Shown: piece by piece, positions 25,773-34,888 of the stretch
Numbering within the stretch: position 1 is the first letter of the stretch
How the letters are laid out: the number at the start of each line of letters is the position of its first letter
Assembly (NCBI GenBank): GCA_023898785.1
Contig: CP060239.1
Location: 1-64,000, forward strand
DNA length: 64,000 bases
Direction: 5' to 3'
DNA from: Rhodospirillales bacterium
GTDB lineage: Bacteria > Pseudomonadota > Alphaproteobacteria > Micavibrionales > Micavibrionaceae
Notes under the pieces: model-generated
What the model saw: only the letters and a program-made list of their open reading frames with translations
The model's database searches: none
What the model was told of the DNA's origin: nothing
Program-made: the position numbers and the translations under genes

Positions 25773-26109
25773 AATTACATTCCTGCATAAAGACGGTTCG
25801 CACCAGATTATAGAAGCTGAAAACAACTGGTCGATCATGCAGGTTGCCGTCGAACATAAGATCAAAGGTATAGAGGGTGCCTGCGGCGGATCAATGGCCT
25901 GCGCCACCTGCCATGTCTATATCCACTCTGACTGGATCGATCGCGTAACCGCCGCGGGCAACGAACAATGCGAGGAAGAAGAAGACATGCTCGACATGGC
26001 CTTCGATGTACGTGACACTTCTCGGCTTGGATGTCAGGTAAAACTCACTGAGGATCTCGACGGCCTGGTCGTCACCTTGCCAGGCACAAAAGAAGAGGCA
26101 TTTTCATGA
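25765..26109 (+). CDS. 2Fe-2S ferredoxin (adrenodoxin type)
   Basis: A 114-residue electron carrier. Cluster ligands are Cys40, Cys46, Cys49 (GACGGSMACATCHVY) and Cys90 (SRLGC). The start is a GTG at 25765 inside the end of the desulfurase gene (GTGCCTAAA, 8-base overlap); the longer frame from 25642 is not used. The CEEEEDMLDMAF segment is the acidic partner-binding helix of the adrenodoxin/Isc-Fdx group. It probably donates electrons for Fe-S cluster assembly. Confidence 0.92.
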   Translation: MPKITFLHKDGSHQIIEAENNWSIMQVAVEHKIKGIEGACGGSMACATCHVYIHSDWIDRVTAAGNEQCEEEEDMLDMAFDVRDTSRLGCQVKLTEDLDGLVVTLPGTKEEAFS

Positions 26110-26393
26110 TCCGGCATATTGTAATGTTTTCCGCCAAGAACAAGGATGACCTCGATACAATCGAAAGCGGGCTGATGAACCTCACGCAAATTCCCGGCGC
26201 AAAAATAGAGATCACCCGCAATCAAAAAGCCGATCAGCTCGGCAACGACATCGATATTGTCGTCTATGGTGAATTCCCCGATCTTGAAACACTGAACGCC
26301 TATAAACGCCACCCGCTCTACGAAAAATCTACCTCCATCGTCCGTCCCTTGCGCGAACTACGCTTCGCCGCGGATATTGAGGCTGCAACTTGA
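26106..26393 (+). CDS. Dabb-domain (stress-responsive A/B barrel) protein
   Basis: This 95-residue dimeric alpha/beta-barrel protein starts MIRHIVMFSAKN and contains the NDIDIVVYGEFPDLETLNAY core typical of Dabb (PF07876). The family's function is not settled. Its ATG overlaps the ferredoxin stop (ATGA), so it is the last gene of the Rrf2-desulfurase-ferredoxin operon. It ends 3 bp before a convergent gene. Confidence 0.85.
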   Translation: MIRHIVMFSAKNKDDLDTIESGLMNLTQIPGAKIEITRNQKADQLGNDIDIVVYGEFPDLETLNAYKRHPLYEKSTSIVRPLRELRFAADIEAAT

Positions 26394-26396
26394 AAC

Positions 26397-27122
26397 CTAA
26401 TGAGAGGGAACGGCGGCGTCCCAATCAAAACCGCCCAGCACGCCCTTCAAAAGCTCTTCATCCCGGCGGCGATGTCCTTCAGGAGGCTCATTCCCGTACA
26501 CATCGAGATTATAAACAGATTCATAAAAGCGAACCATCAAATCACCTTCGCCGCGCATGCACGACACACGCAAAGAGTCTCCCCAAAAATCACAATTGCC
26601 TCTATCTTTATTCAAATAATTTGATTCCATAGCAGCTTTCCAAAAATGAAAGGCTTGAAACAAAGGCGTAGCCTCAAAAAAATCTGATGACGATATTTTC
26701 CCAAGCTCTTCCCGAAGAGCCTTCTTTGATGCCACTGTAAGCTGAGAATACGCAAAATCACGCAAACTCGAAGCCTCGTAAACAAGAACATCTTTAGCTT
26801 CAGTAAAAAAATCCCGCAGCGTTTGGTAGCTATCCTTCTGACTAGCCATAAAATCCTGCAAAACTGTAGTCTCCCTGCCGTAAATTGGCTTAATCTTACG
26901 CGCGCAATGATTAAATTCATCAACCAGCACAAGATCAAAATTGCCCTCAAACCCTTTTTCAAGAATTATTTTCTCAATGCGCTCTTTCGTTTCACGCGCA
27001 TGACGCAAATAATCCCCCGAAAAGAAGAATTCAGGATTTTGATCGATAATCGGCAACTCTTTTTGCTTAAAAGCAAAACCAAGCCGTTTTTGTAATATCT
27101 GGCGTCTAATATATGAAAACAT
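26397..27122 (-). CDS. hypothetical protein (241 aa)
   Basis: A soluble, helix-rich protein with no recognised family. I chose ATG 27122 (MFSYIRRQILQKRLG); 27161 is an alternative in frame. Notable segments are LVLVDEFNHCARKIKP, QFAFHFWK-like aromatic stretches (FQAFHFWKAAMES) and a Cys pair (NCDFWG, VSCMRG). No signal peptide. It is convergent with the Dabb gene and divergent from mnmA with about 90 bp between. Confidence 0.6.
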   Translation of the reverse strand: MFSYIRRQILQKRLGFAFKQKELPIIDQNPEFFFSGDYLRHARETKERIEKIILEKGFEGNFDLVLVDEFNHCARKIKPIYGRETTVLQDFMASQKDSYQTLRDFFTEAKDVLVYEASSLRDFAYSQLTVASKKALREELGKISSSDFFEATPLFQAFHFWKAAMESNYLNKDRGNCDFWGDSLRVSCMRGEGDLMVRFYESVYNLDVYGNEPPEGHRRRDEELLKGVLGGFDWDAAVPSH

Positions 27123-27212
27123 GGCACACTCACTATATTTGATTTTATAATATGTCAACAAAAACTCGGAAATCTGGACTTTTTCACGGCAAACGCTTAT
27201 ATAACCCCCGTT

Positions 27213-28379
27213 ATGAATAGCCTAGGCATAAACAAAGCCCCCAAGGACACGCGCGTAGTCGTGGCCATGTCCGGCGGCGTCGACTCCTCCGTCGCCGCCG
27301 CGCTCTTGTATGAGCAAGGCTATGATGTCGTCGGCGTTACGCTCCAACTCTATGACTCCAATGACCATGGGGGCGAAGCGGTCGCCAAATCGAAAACCTG
27401 CTGCGCCGGACAGGATATCTACGACGCCAAAAAAGTCGCAGGTATTTGCGGCTTCCCTCACTATGTTCTGAATTACGAAAGCAATTTCCGCGAAAGCGTC
27501 ATCGAGGATTTCGCTGATAGCTATATGCGCGGCCAAACCCCGATCCCTTGCGTCAAATGCAACCAGAGCGTCAAATTCCACGATCTGCTGCAAGTGGCCA
27601 AAGACCTCGGCGCAGATTGCATGGCCACCGGCCACTACATCAAACGCGTAATCAACGACGATGGCCGCGCCACCCTCCACCGCGCCCACGACCACGGCAA
27701 GGACCAGAGCTATTTCCTCTTCGCCACCACGCAGGAACAACTCGACTTCCTGCGCTTTCCCTTGGGCGGCTGGAGCAAAGACAAAACCCGTCGGGAGGCC
27801 GACCGCCTCGGCCTGATCACTGCCGACAAACCCGACTCTCAGGACATCTGCTTCGTCCCACATGGCGACTATGCGCGTGTAGTCAAAAAAATCCGCCCCG
27901 AAGCGGAACAGCCCGGCGACATCGTCCATATCGATGGCCGCACCGTCGGCACGCACGAGGGGATCATCCACTACACCATCGGCCAGCGCAAAGGCCTCGG
28001 CATCGGCGGCGGCGTCAGCGAGAACAACGAACCCTTATATGTCGTGCAGATCGACCCTGCGACCAACACCGTCATCGTCGGCCCGAAAGAAGCCCTGGCC
28101 CGCGATATTCTGTATCTAGAAGATTGCAACTGGCTGTATGACACCAAAAACCTGAAGGCAAAAAAAGGCTGCGCATTCCTCCCTGTCACAGTGAAGTTCC
28201 GCTCTGTCATGCAGCCTACACCCGCCGTTTTAAACACGGAAAAAAATGAAATCAGACTAGACCAGCCACAGTACGGCATTTCACCGGGGCAAGCCGCCGT
28301 ATGCTATGCGGGCGATCGCGTCCTCGGCGGCGGCTGGATCACAAAAACAAGCAAAAAATCCGCGCAAAACGCTGCTTAA
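27213..28379 (+). CDS. mnmA: tRNA-specific 2-thiouridylase
   Basis: This 388-residue enzyme thiolates U34 of tRNA Lys, Glu and Gln using persulfide sulfur from a cysteine desulfurase. The PP-loop ATP motif is AMSGGVDSSVAAALL. The catalytic Cys113 is in TPIPCVKCNQSVKF, with a second Cys in DSQDICFVP. The C-terminal PGQAAVCYAGDRVLGGGWI block is typical. The mnmD and mnmC genes further downstream act on the same wobble uridine, so this region is rich in U34 modification. Confidence 0.96.
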   Translation: MNSLGINKAPKDTRVVVAMSGGVDSSVAAALLYEQGYDVVGVTLQLYDSNDHGGEAVAKSKTCCAGQDIYDAKKVAGICGFPHYVLNYESNFRESVIEDFADSYMRGQTPIPCVKCNQSVKFHDLLQVAKDLGADCMATGHYIKRVINDDGRATLHRAHDHGKDQSYFLFATTQEQLDFLRFPLGGWSKDKTRREADRLGLITADKPDSQDICFVPHGDYARVVKKIRPEAEQPGDIVHIDGRTVGTHEGIIHYTIGQRKGLGIGGGVSENNEPLYVVQIDPATNTVIVGPKEALARDILYLEDCNWLYDTKNLKAKKGCAFLPVTVKFRSVMQPTPAVLNTEKNEIRLDQPQYGISPGQAAVCYAGDRVLGGGWITKTSKKSAQNAA

Positions 28380-28502
28380 GCCAGCATTTTCAGACAATTC
28401 TATATCTCCCGCCACAAAGTCGCCTTTCCTGCCACGTTAACCACCCCTTAAGAATAAATTATGTATAATAAAGCCGTAACTTAACCAGAAAAGGCTTGAC
28501 AC

Positions 28503-28961
28503 ATGGCGGAACCAGGGGACATCACATTAGCAAGCTATAACAGCGCAGGCGTTAGCAAAGACACACGAAACCGACTGGCCGAAATCTATAAAGAAATAGG
28601 CCGCGAACCTTCTGTTGGTTCAAAGATTAAAGTCGAAGGCCCAAAGGCAGAATTCACCAAATGTGCCGACCCGGTTTGCACCTTCATGAACCAATATAAT
28701 GACATTAACGAAGCTCTTGAACGCGATGGCGGGGTCATCAGTGAAATTTCATCATGGGGGATCAACGCTAATAATTTTGACGATGTCATAACAATGGCTA
28801 AGAAAGGGCTCATCCCCGAAGAAATAAGCGACGAAGTAAATGCAGCCATCGCCGAAGTCGAGGCCAATCAAGCAAAATACCGCATTGAAGATGGATGGTT
28901 CGGCAGCCACGACAGCACCGCCGCTGACAACAGAATGGAACTCCCGGGACCATCCTCCTAA
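28503..28961 (+). CDS. hypothetical protein (152 aa)
   Basis: A soluble acidic protein with no recognised domain and a weak AAAGGC site before ATG 28503. The middle part is helical (NINEALERDGGVISEIS-like stretch, EISDEVNAAIAEVEANQAKY). A CADPVC motif at about residues 58-63 could bind metal or form a disulfide. It is followed by another unknown gene of similar size and composition, and both lie between mnmA and tRNA-Met. Confidence 0.6.
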   Translation: MAEPGDITLASYNSAGVSKDTRNRLAEIYKEIGREPSVGSKIKVEGPKAEFTKCADPVCTFMNQYNDINEALERDGGVISEISSWGINANNFDDVITMAKKGLIPEEISDEVNAAIAEVEANQAKYRIEDGWFGSHDSTAADNRMELPGPSS

Positions 28962-29094
28962 AAATAACCACCATCAAAAACTCAACTAAAAACATTGCTC
29001 ACAGCCATAATCCGTAATTTACCTTAATCAATTTTTAACATCTGAAATGTTATTATGTCAAAAAGAGCGAGATACGCTCAAGAGGGCATTTGAC

Positions 29095-29520
29095 ATGGGC
29101 GATACAAAATATACAGCTTTAGGACGGACAAATACGCGCATAATCGAACAAGGAATTATGCCTGCGGAAAAATTCCAGAAAAATAAATATAGTCCCAAAG
29201 CAGACTACCCTAAAGATGTAACGGATCAATTCAACACTAAGGCACTTCCCTTGGATCATATCGAGGAAACATTCTTGCGCCTCTATGAAAGACAAAAACT
29301 CTTTGCCGACAACAACACAGCATATACAAGCCCACAACGCATTACAGCAACCATGATGGAAGAACTCGATGACAGAGGACCGGAAGGACGACATCCGGCC
29401 ATAGAAGCTGCATTTCAAGATATCATGAGCAGACCCGATAAATTCGGCCTTGAAGTCAAAGAAGCCGGTATGTTTAATTTCGGTGGCCCGCACAATTTCA
29501 CCCCAATAGTGCCGCAATAA
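29095..29520 (+). CDS. hypothetical protein (141 aa)
   Basis: A soluble protein of unknown function. ATG 29095 is preferred because AAGAGGG lies about 9 bases upstream; the frame extends to 29047. It starts MGDTKYTALGRTNTRIIEQ and ends FGGPHNFTPIVPQ. There is no signal peptide, membrane helix or known motif. Same strand and similar style to the previous unknown gene, possibly lineage-specific. Confidence 0.55.
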   Translation: MGDTKYTALGRTNTRIIEQGIMPAEKFQKNKYSPKADYPKDVTDQFNTKALPLDHIEETFLRLYERQKLFADNNTAYTSPQRITATMMEELDDRGPEGRHPAIEAAFQDIMSRPDKFGLEVKEAGMFNFGGPHNFTPIVPQ

Positions 29521-29640
29521 AAAACAACTCTCTGTAACCCCGCACCTTTTTCAGGCCACGCGGCAATTTTAAATACGCCTCTCTTGACAATTTCAAATGA
29601 AAACGCGATAAACCAACCTTGCAGCGTCAACAGCGCTTAT

Positions 29641-29705
29641 GGCGAAGTATCTCAGCCGGTTAAAGCAGTGGAACAAATCCATATGTCTCAAATGAGGCGC
29701 GCTCC
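29641..29705 (+). pseudogene. degenerate tRNA-like sequence
   Basis: This stretch resembles the tRNA-Met 105 bp downstream: GGCGAAGTATCTCAGC, GGTTAAAGCA (D arm), a shortened anticodon arm GTGGAACAAATCCAT whose loop has only 5 nt, and a partial T arm ending GCTCCA. It cannot fold as a standard tRNA. It may be a decayed duplicate. Confidence 0.4.
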
Positions 29706-29809
29706 AAACGGCTTGAAATGACAAGCCTTGGAAAGTATAAAAAACATAACCCTACCCTTTACGGGTATCATTGGAGTAACAAATCGGTCTTCTTGGCCAT
29801 TTAGGTTAC

Positions 29810-29885
29810 GGCGGTGTAGCTCAGGGGTTAGAGCAGAGGAATCATAATCCTTGTGTCGGGTGTTCAAATCACCCCACCGCTACCA
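29810..29885 (+). tRNA. tRNA-Met (CAT), elongator type
   Basis: A 76-nt cloverleaf with encoded CCA. Acceptor GGCGGTG pairs with CACCGCT (one G-U). D arm GTAGCTCAGGGGTTAGAGCA, anticodon stem-loop GAGGA-ATCATAA-TCCTT with anticodon CAT, T loop TTCAAAT. The paired first base distinguishes it from initiator tRNA (unpaired C1), which is present at 52075. Confidence 0.93.
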
Positions 29886-29983
29886 ACCCCGCCTTCAAAG
29901 CTAAAATCAGCCTTGTCCGTCATTTGACGTCGCCATCAGAAAAATCGTCCAAAACCATTTTCGCAACGGCACACGGCTTTTAT

Positions 29984-32032
29984 TTACGCTGCCTTATCTT
30001 TTAGCAAGTCTTCGCGGCGGAGCAGGGCGTCGGGGTCTGCGTCGCGGCCACGGAAATTCCGATACAGGATTGCCGGATGCTGGGAACCGCCCTTGGACAG
30101 GATTTTTTCCTGATAGGCTTTGGCGGTTTTGCGGTCATACAGGCCCTTTTCAAGAAACAGTTCGAACGTATCGGCGTCGAGAACCTCGGCCCATTTATAG
30201 CTGTAATATCCGGCGGAATAGCCGCCTGCGAAGATATGGCTGAAGCTGGTTGAGGTCGGTCCGGCGAGGCGTGGGAAGAGCGTTGTATCTTTAAGCGCTT
30301 TATCTTCGAATGCGGCGACATCGTCGATTGTTGACGGGTCGGCGGTGTGCCAGGTCATGTCCAGCATTCCGAGGCCGATTTGGCGCAAACCGCCCCAGCC
30401 GACCATGAAGTTTTTGGCCTTGCGTACTTTTTCGATAAGGTTGACCGGTATTTTTTCACCGGTTTCGTAATGGGCGGCGAAATGGTCGAGGGTTTTCTTC
30501 TCATAGCACCAGTTTTCCTGAAGCTGGGAGGGGAGTTCGACAAAATCCCAGAGGACTGAGGTGCCTGATAAGGAGCGATAGGTGATGTTTGAAAGCAATC
30601 CGTGAATGGCGTGGCCCATTTCATGGAACAAGGTTGTGACTTCGCCGTGGGTAATGAGCGAGGGTTTGTCTTCGGTAGGCTTTGTGAAGTTGCAGACGAT
30701 GCCAATGACCGGGCGTTCGATCTTGCCATGGAACAGGCCCTGGCTGCGATAGGCGGTCATCCATGCGCCGTTCTTTTTACCTGTGCGGGGGAAGAAGTCG
30801 CCGAAAAGTGTGCCGATGAAGGCCCCGGAGGTTTTGTTATAAAGTTCAAAGGTTTTGACGTCTTTGTGCCATGTTTCATAGTCTTTTGCTTCGCGGAACT
30901 CGATGTTAAATAGCTGTGAGAAATGTTCAAAACATCCGGCCAGGACTTTATCCAGTGGGAAGTAGGGTCGGAGGTCTTCGGAAGAAAAATCGAAGAGTTT
31001 TTGTTTTAGCTTTTCAGCATAATAGCCTACATCCCAAGGTTTAAGCTCACTTTCGAGGCCGTGTTTTTTGGCGAATTTCTGGAGCTGAGCAAGATCTTTT
31101 TTGGCTGCCGGTTTATAGGTACTTTTAAGTTTTTTGAGGAAGCCTAAAACGCTTGAGGGGTTTTCGGCCATACGGCGTTCCAAAACATAGTGGGCATGTG
31201 TTTTATAACCGAGCAGCCTCGCACGTTCGTCTTTCAGGGTGATAATTTTTTTGATGTTTTCGCAGTTATCAAATTCATCACCGTAGGCGCGGCTGCCGAA
31301 AGCACGCCACATTTTTTCGCGAAGCTCGCGGTTGTCGGCATATTGAATGAACGGGGCATAGCTGGGGTAATCCAGTGTGAAACGCCATTGTCCGTTCATG
31401 TTTTTTTCTTTAGCAGACAGGGCGGCGGCTTCAATAGCGCTTTCGGGCAGACCGGCCAGATCGGCTTTGTCTTTAATGACCATTTCGAATTTTTCGGCGG
31501 ATTTATTGGCGTTGTTCATAAAAGCCGGGCCGAGGGTGGAGAGCGCCTCATTAATTTCGCGCAGGCGCTGTTTTTTATCTTCGGGGAGCAGCGCGCCGCC
31601 GCGGACGAAGTTTTTATAGTCTTCTTCAAGAAGGGTGTGCTGTTCTACGGTCAGGTCCAGCTCCTCTATTTTATCATGTACGGCTTTGAGGCGCGCAAAG
31701 AGCGCCGCATCCAGGATAATATCGCTGGAGAAATTTGAGGTGATGGGGCCAATTTTTTCAGCCAGTTCGTGAAGCTCATCACCTCCTGTGGATGAGAGCT
31801 GGTTGTAGAAAATGCTTGTGACCTGGCTCAGAGTTTCTCCCGCTGTTTCCATAGCTTCGACTGTGTTTTTAAAGTTTGGTTCTTCGGGGTTCTTTTTAAT
31901 CGACTCATAGACGGCGCGGGCTTCTTCGATGGCGGCCTTTACGGCGGGCATGTAATGTTCGTTTTTGATGGCGCCAAAGGCGGGGGCGTGGTTCGGCAGA
32001 TTTGAAATTTCTAGAAGCGGATTTTTGGACAT
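29984..32032 (-). CDS. M3-family metallopeptidase (Dcp/oligopeptidase A type)
   Basis: A 682-residue zinc peptidase that degrades short peptides, probably cytoplasmic since no signal peptide is seen. The zinc motif LFHEMGHAIHGLL (HExxH, near residue 465) is followed by the downstream Glu ligand in a helix including WDFVELPSQLQENW, matching the family. The conserved end region FSHIFAGGYSAGYYSYKWAE is also present. Length is as expected for peptidyl-dipeptidase Dcp or PrlC. It stands alone, divergent from mnmD with 51 bp between. Confidence 0.93.
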   Translation of the reverse strand: MSKNPLLEISNLPNHAPAFGAIKNEHYMPAVKAAIEEARAVYESIKKNPEEPNFKNTVEAMETAGETLSQVTSIFYNQLSSTGGDELHELAEKIGPITSNFSSDIILDAALFARLKAVHDKIEELDLTVEQHTLLEEDYKNFVRGGALLPEDKKQRLREINEALSTLGPAFMNNANKSAEKFEMVIKDKADLAGLPESAIEAAALSAKEKNMNGQWRFTLDYPSYAPFIQYADNRELREKMWRAFGSRAYGDEFDNCENIKKIITLKDERARLLGYKTHAHYVLERRMAENPSSVLGFLKKLKSTYKPAAKKDLAQLQKFAKKHGLESELKPWDVGYYAEKLKQKLFDFSSEDLRPYFPLDKVLAGCFEHFSQLFNIEFREAKDYETWHKDVKTFELYNKTSGAFIGTLFGDFFPRTGKKNGAWMTAYRSQGLFHGKIERPVIGIVCNFTKPTEDKPSLITHGEVTTLFHEMGHAIHGLLSNITYRSLSGTSVLWDFVELPSQLQENWCYEKKTLDHFAAHYETGEKIPVNLIEKVRKAKNFMVGWGGLRQIGLGMLDMTWHTADPSTIDDVAAFEDKALKDTTLFPRLAGPTSTSFSHIFAGGYSAGYYSYKWAEVLDADTFELFLEKGLYDRKTAKAYQEKILSKGGSQHPAILYRNFRGRDADPDALLRREDLLKDKAA

Positions 32033-32083
32033 TGTGTTACACTCGCGTAAATTCTTATAAGATCAATAACTATAGAGGCCGCT

Positions 32084-32797
32084 ATGTTTGGTGCAAGCCC
32101 CAAAGGGGCGCCGCGATCAAAAGAATTTGATGATGTGTATTTTTCTGCCGATGACGGGCTGGCGGAAACGGAGTATGTTTTTCTGGATGGTAATCATTTG
32201 CCGCGTGGCTGGCAGGGGCGTGATCGCTTTGTGATTGCCGAGACCGGTTTTGGAACGGGGCTTAATTTTCTGGCAGCGTGGAAGCGGTTTGAGGAAACGT
32301 CAACGTCTGATCAACGGCTTGATTTCATTTCATTTGAAAAATTTCCATTGGACGGAGAGGAAATCCATTTGCATTTGCATCCCTGGGATCCGTTTTTTGG
32401 CGCCCATCTTAGAAAGATGATTCGGTTATATCCGCCACTTATGCCGGGGTTTCATCGTTTGTCTTTGAGCGGGCGTGTCAATTTGACGTTGGTGTTTGAC
32501 GATGTAAATGCTGCGATTTCAAGAATTGATACGAAGGTTGATGCGTGGTTTCTCGATGGATTTAAACCGTCTTCCAATCCGGATATGTGGACCGATGTGG
32601 TATTTCAGAATATGGCGCGGCTTAGCTATAATGGTAGCCGTATGGCGACCTTTACGGCTGCGGGCAGGGTGCGCCGTGGGTTGGAAGCTGTTGGTTTTGC
32701 AGTTGAAAAGGTTCCCGGGTTCGGGCGTAAGCGCGATATGACGATTGGGGTTTTTAAACACGGTGATTCCTTGAGTGACCGGGGGACCGAGATATGA
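32084..32797 (+). CDS. mnmD: MnmD: tRNA wobble-uridine methyltransferase (MnmC N-terminal half)
   Basis: This 237-residue SAM-dependent methyltransferase (DUF752) performs the last methylation giving mnm5(s2)U34. Visible motifs are the SAM loop IAETGFGTGLNFLAAW and the DAWFLDGFKPSSNPDMW block with the catalytic Asp. In enterobacteria this domain is fused to an FAD oxidase as MnmC. Here it ends at 32797, overlapping the separate oxidase gene by ATGA. It starts at ATG 32084, 51 bp from the divergent peptidase gene. Confidence 0.92.
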   Translation: MFGASPKGAPRSKEFDDVYFSADDGLAETEYVFLDGNHLPRGWQGRDRFVIAETGFGTGLNFLAAWKRFEETSTSDQRLDFISFEKFPLDGEEIHLHLHPWDPFFGAHLRKMIRLYPPLMPGFHRLSLSGRVNLTLVFDDVNAAISRIDTKVDAWFLDGFKPSSNPDMWTDVVFQNMARLSYNGSRMATFTAAGRVRRGLEAVGFAVEKVPGFGRKRDMTIGVFKHGDSLSDRGTEI

Positions 32798-33819
32798 AGA
32801 TTGCGATTGTCGGCGGTGGGATTGCCGGGTGTGCGCTGGCTTACACCTTAAAAAATGCGGGGTTGCATCCTGTAGTGTATGAGACAGAGGCGACGTTGGC
32901 TTCCGGGGCTTCGGGTAATCCTTTCGGGCTTTATAACCCCCGCCTGAATGCGCTGCGCACACCGCAAAGCGATTTTTACATCTCGGCGTATTCAATGGCG
33001 CTGCGCACTTTTGCTACATTCGATGATGTTGGCTGGATGCCGTCGGGCGCGTTGCATTTGATGAATGATGATAAGAAAGAGCGGCGTTATAGCCAGATGG
33101 TGCAAAACTGGAACTGGGACGAAGGTCACATGCGCCTCGTCGATGCGGATGAGGCTTCTGAAATCGCGGGTATTCAGCTTGCGTTTGATGCGCTGCACTT
33201 ACCGCAATCAGGGAGTGTTTCCCTGAAAAAGCTGTGTGCGGCATATATGAATGATGTGGATTATCATTTGAATGCGCCTGTTGATGATCCGGACAGTTTG
33301 GATTCAGATGCGGTTGTTCTGGCGTCCGGGCCGGGCGTTTTCAAGTTTTTGCCGGATTTGCCGTTGGGCAAAGTGCGTGGGCAAATTACACAGGTTCGCG
33401 CAACGCCGCAAAGTGAAAAGCTCAAGTGCCATTTGTGTTATGGCGGTTATATGATGCCGGCGCGTGAGGGTGTGCATGTGCTGGGCTCGACGTTTCAGCG
33501 TTGGCTCGATCATTCACAGGTGCTGGAGCAGGATGACGCGGAAAATCTTGATAAGCTGGCGCAGAATATTCCGGGGTTGGAGTCTGGTTTGGAAGTGGTG
33601 GATCATCGCGCTGCGGTGCGCGTAACTTCACGGGATCATTTCCCGGTTGTTGGGCGCGTTTCAGGGCGACGTGATATGTATGTTTCTACCGCGCATGGCT
33701 CGCATGGGATTGTGAGTTCGATTATGGCCGCGCATGTTATCGCCGACATGATTTTGGGGCGGCCATATTGTCTGGGCACAGATAGTGTTGAGGCTCTTTC
33801 CCCAGAGCGCTTTATCTGA
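32794..33819 (+). CDS. mnmC: FAD-dependent cmnm5U oxidoreductase (MnmC C-terminal half)
   Basis: This 341-residue flavoprotein has the FAD-binding IAIVGGGIAGCALAYTL at its start, GASGNPFGLYNPRL, and the C-terminal THGSHG-like block (STAHGSHGIVSS) of the DAO family seen in MnmC. It should remove the carboxymethyl group from cmnm5U34, leaving nm5U for MnmD. The two functions, a fusion in E. coli, are encoded here by overlapping genes, which suggests translational coupling and a complex. Confidence 0.88.
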   Translation: MKIAIVGGGIAGCALAYTLKNAGLHPVVYETEATLASGASGNPFGLYNPRLNALRTPQSDFYISAYSMALRTFATFDDVGWMPSGALHLMNDDKKERRYSQMVQNWNWDEGHMRLVDADEASEIAGIQLAFDALHLPQSGSVSLKKLCAAYMNDVDYHLNAPVDDPDSLDSDAVVLASGPGVFKFLPDLPLGKVRGQITQVRATPQSEKLKCHLCYGGYMMPAREGVHVLGSTFQRWLDHSQVLEQDDAENLDKLAQNIPGLESGLEVVDHRAAVRVTSRDHFPVVGRVSGRRDMYVSTAHGSHGIVSSIMAAHVIADMILGRPYCLGTDSVEALSPERFI

Positions 33820-33832
33820 TACCACGTTGCAC

Positions 33833-34885
33833 ATGATTTTTTCTTTTTTGATCAGTTTTTTGGCCGTTGTTGTTCTTATTCCGCTGGCGCGGAAAGTGGC
33901 AAAGCGCAGCGGGCTTGTCGATACGCCGGGGGGGCGTAAAGACCATGAGGGCGAGATGCCGCTGGTTGGCGGGCTGGTCATTGTTCCGGTGTTTATTGTT
34001 GTGAATATGCTGCTTGGAACAGGCTTTTCTGCTTCCTGGCCTCTTTATGCGGGGTTGGTTTTGTTGTTGATAACCGGGGTGCTGGATGACCGGTTTCATA
34101 TTCGTGCCGGAATAAAGTTTATGGTGCAGGGCTTGGTGGCTCTGCTGGTGGTGGTTCCCGGCGGGGTGGTGATTCACCAGTTGGGCAATCTTTTCGGACT
34201 GGGTGATTTTGGGCTGGGTTTTATGGCGATTCCATTTTCGCTGGCCTGCGTTATGCTGGTGATTAACGCGATTAATCTGATGGACGGGCTGGACGGGCTG
34301 GCTGGCGGGGTTTCTTTTGTGATTTTGGGTTGGTTTGCACTGGCGGGATTTAGTGTTCACACACCGCAAATATTGCTTCTCCTGGGCGCATTGGCGGGGT
34401 TTTTAGTTTATAATATGCGTAGCCCTTTGCGGCGCAAGGCTTGCGTGTTTCTTGGTGATGCGGGCAGTCTGTGTCTGGGGCTGATTATTGCATGGTATGC
34501 TATAAAGCTGTCTATGCCTACGGCGCGGGTGATTGAGCCGATGGGGGTGGCTTGGGTTTTGGCTTTGCCGATCTGGGATGAATGCGCCCAATTCTATCGG
34601 CGAGTGCGTGAAGGGCGGCACCCTTTTTCACCGGACAGGGGGCATTTTCATCATCACTTTATTCAGGCCGGGTTTACGCCGGGGCAATCCGTTTCGATGA
34701 TTTTGGGCATAATGGTGCTGAGTGGTTTTGTCGGTATAGTCAGTCTTAACATCGGTGTGCCGCTGGTCATGCTGACTGTTGTGTGGATAATCGGCATTCT
34801 GGCCCATATGGCTGCTTCGAAAGATTTGGAGACATATCCTGCGCTCATCTCTAAAATATTCCCTGTGCGTGATGTTGATGAATAG
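33833..34885 (+). CDS. undecaprenyl-phosphate sugar-1-phosphate transferase (WecA/TagO type)
   Basis: This 350-residue polytopic membrane protein of glycosyltransferase family 4 moves GlcNAc-1-P (or a related sugar phosphate) onto undecaprenyl phosphate, the first step of O-antigen or capsule units. Motifs are DTPGGRKDHEGEMPLVGG, GVLDDRF, the catalytic NLMDGLDGLAGG, and GDAGSLCLG; the HFHHHF cytoplasmic loop fits WecA. About ten membrane segments are present. Start ATG 33833, 13 bp after mnmC; no strong ribosome-binding site. It ends 3 bp before a convergent gene. Confidence 0.88.
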   Translation: MIFSFLISFLAVVVLIPLARKVAKRSGLVDTPGGRKDHEGEMPLVGGLVIVPVFIVVNMLLGTGFSASWPLYAGLVLLLITGVLDDRFHIRAGIKFMVQGLVALLVVVPGGVVIHQLGNLFGLGDFGLGFMAIPFSLACVMLVINAINLMDGLDGLAGGVSFVILGWFALAGFSVHTPQILLLLGALAGFLVYNMRSPLRRKACVFLGDAGSLCLGLIIAWYAIKLSMPTARVIEPMGVAWVLALPIWDECAQFYRRVREGRHPFSPDRGHFHHHFIQAGFTPGQSVSMILGIMVLSGFVGIVSLNIGVPLVMLTVVWIIGILAHMAASKDLETYPALISKIFPVRDVDE

Positions 34886-34888
34886 ACC

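Noticed and set aside
27222..27971. Minus-strand frame of 249 codons
   Set aside because: It is antisense to mnmA; Ala/Val/Asp-rich composition is typical of a shadow of a GC-rich codon pattern.
31190..31738. Plus-strand frame of 182 codons
   Set aside because: It is antisense to the M3 peptidase gene and shows no independent family motif or start signal.
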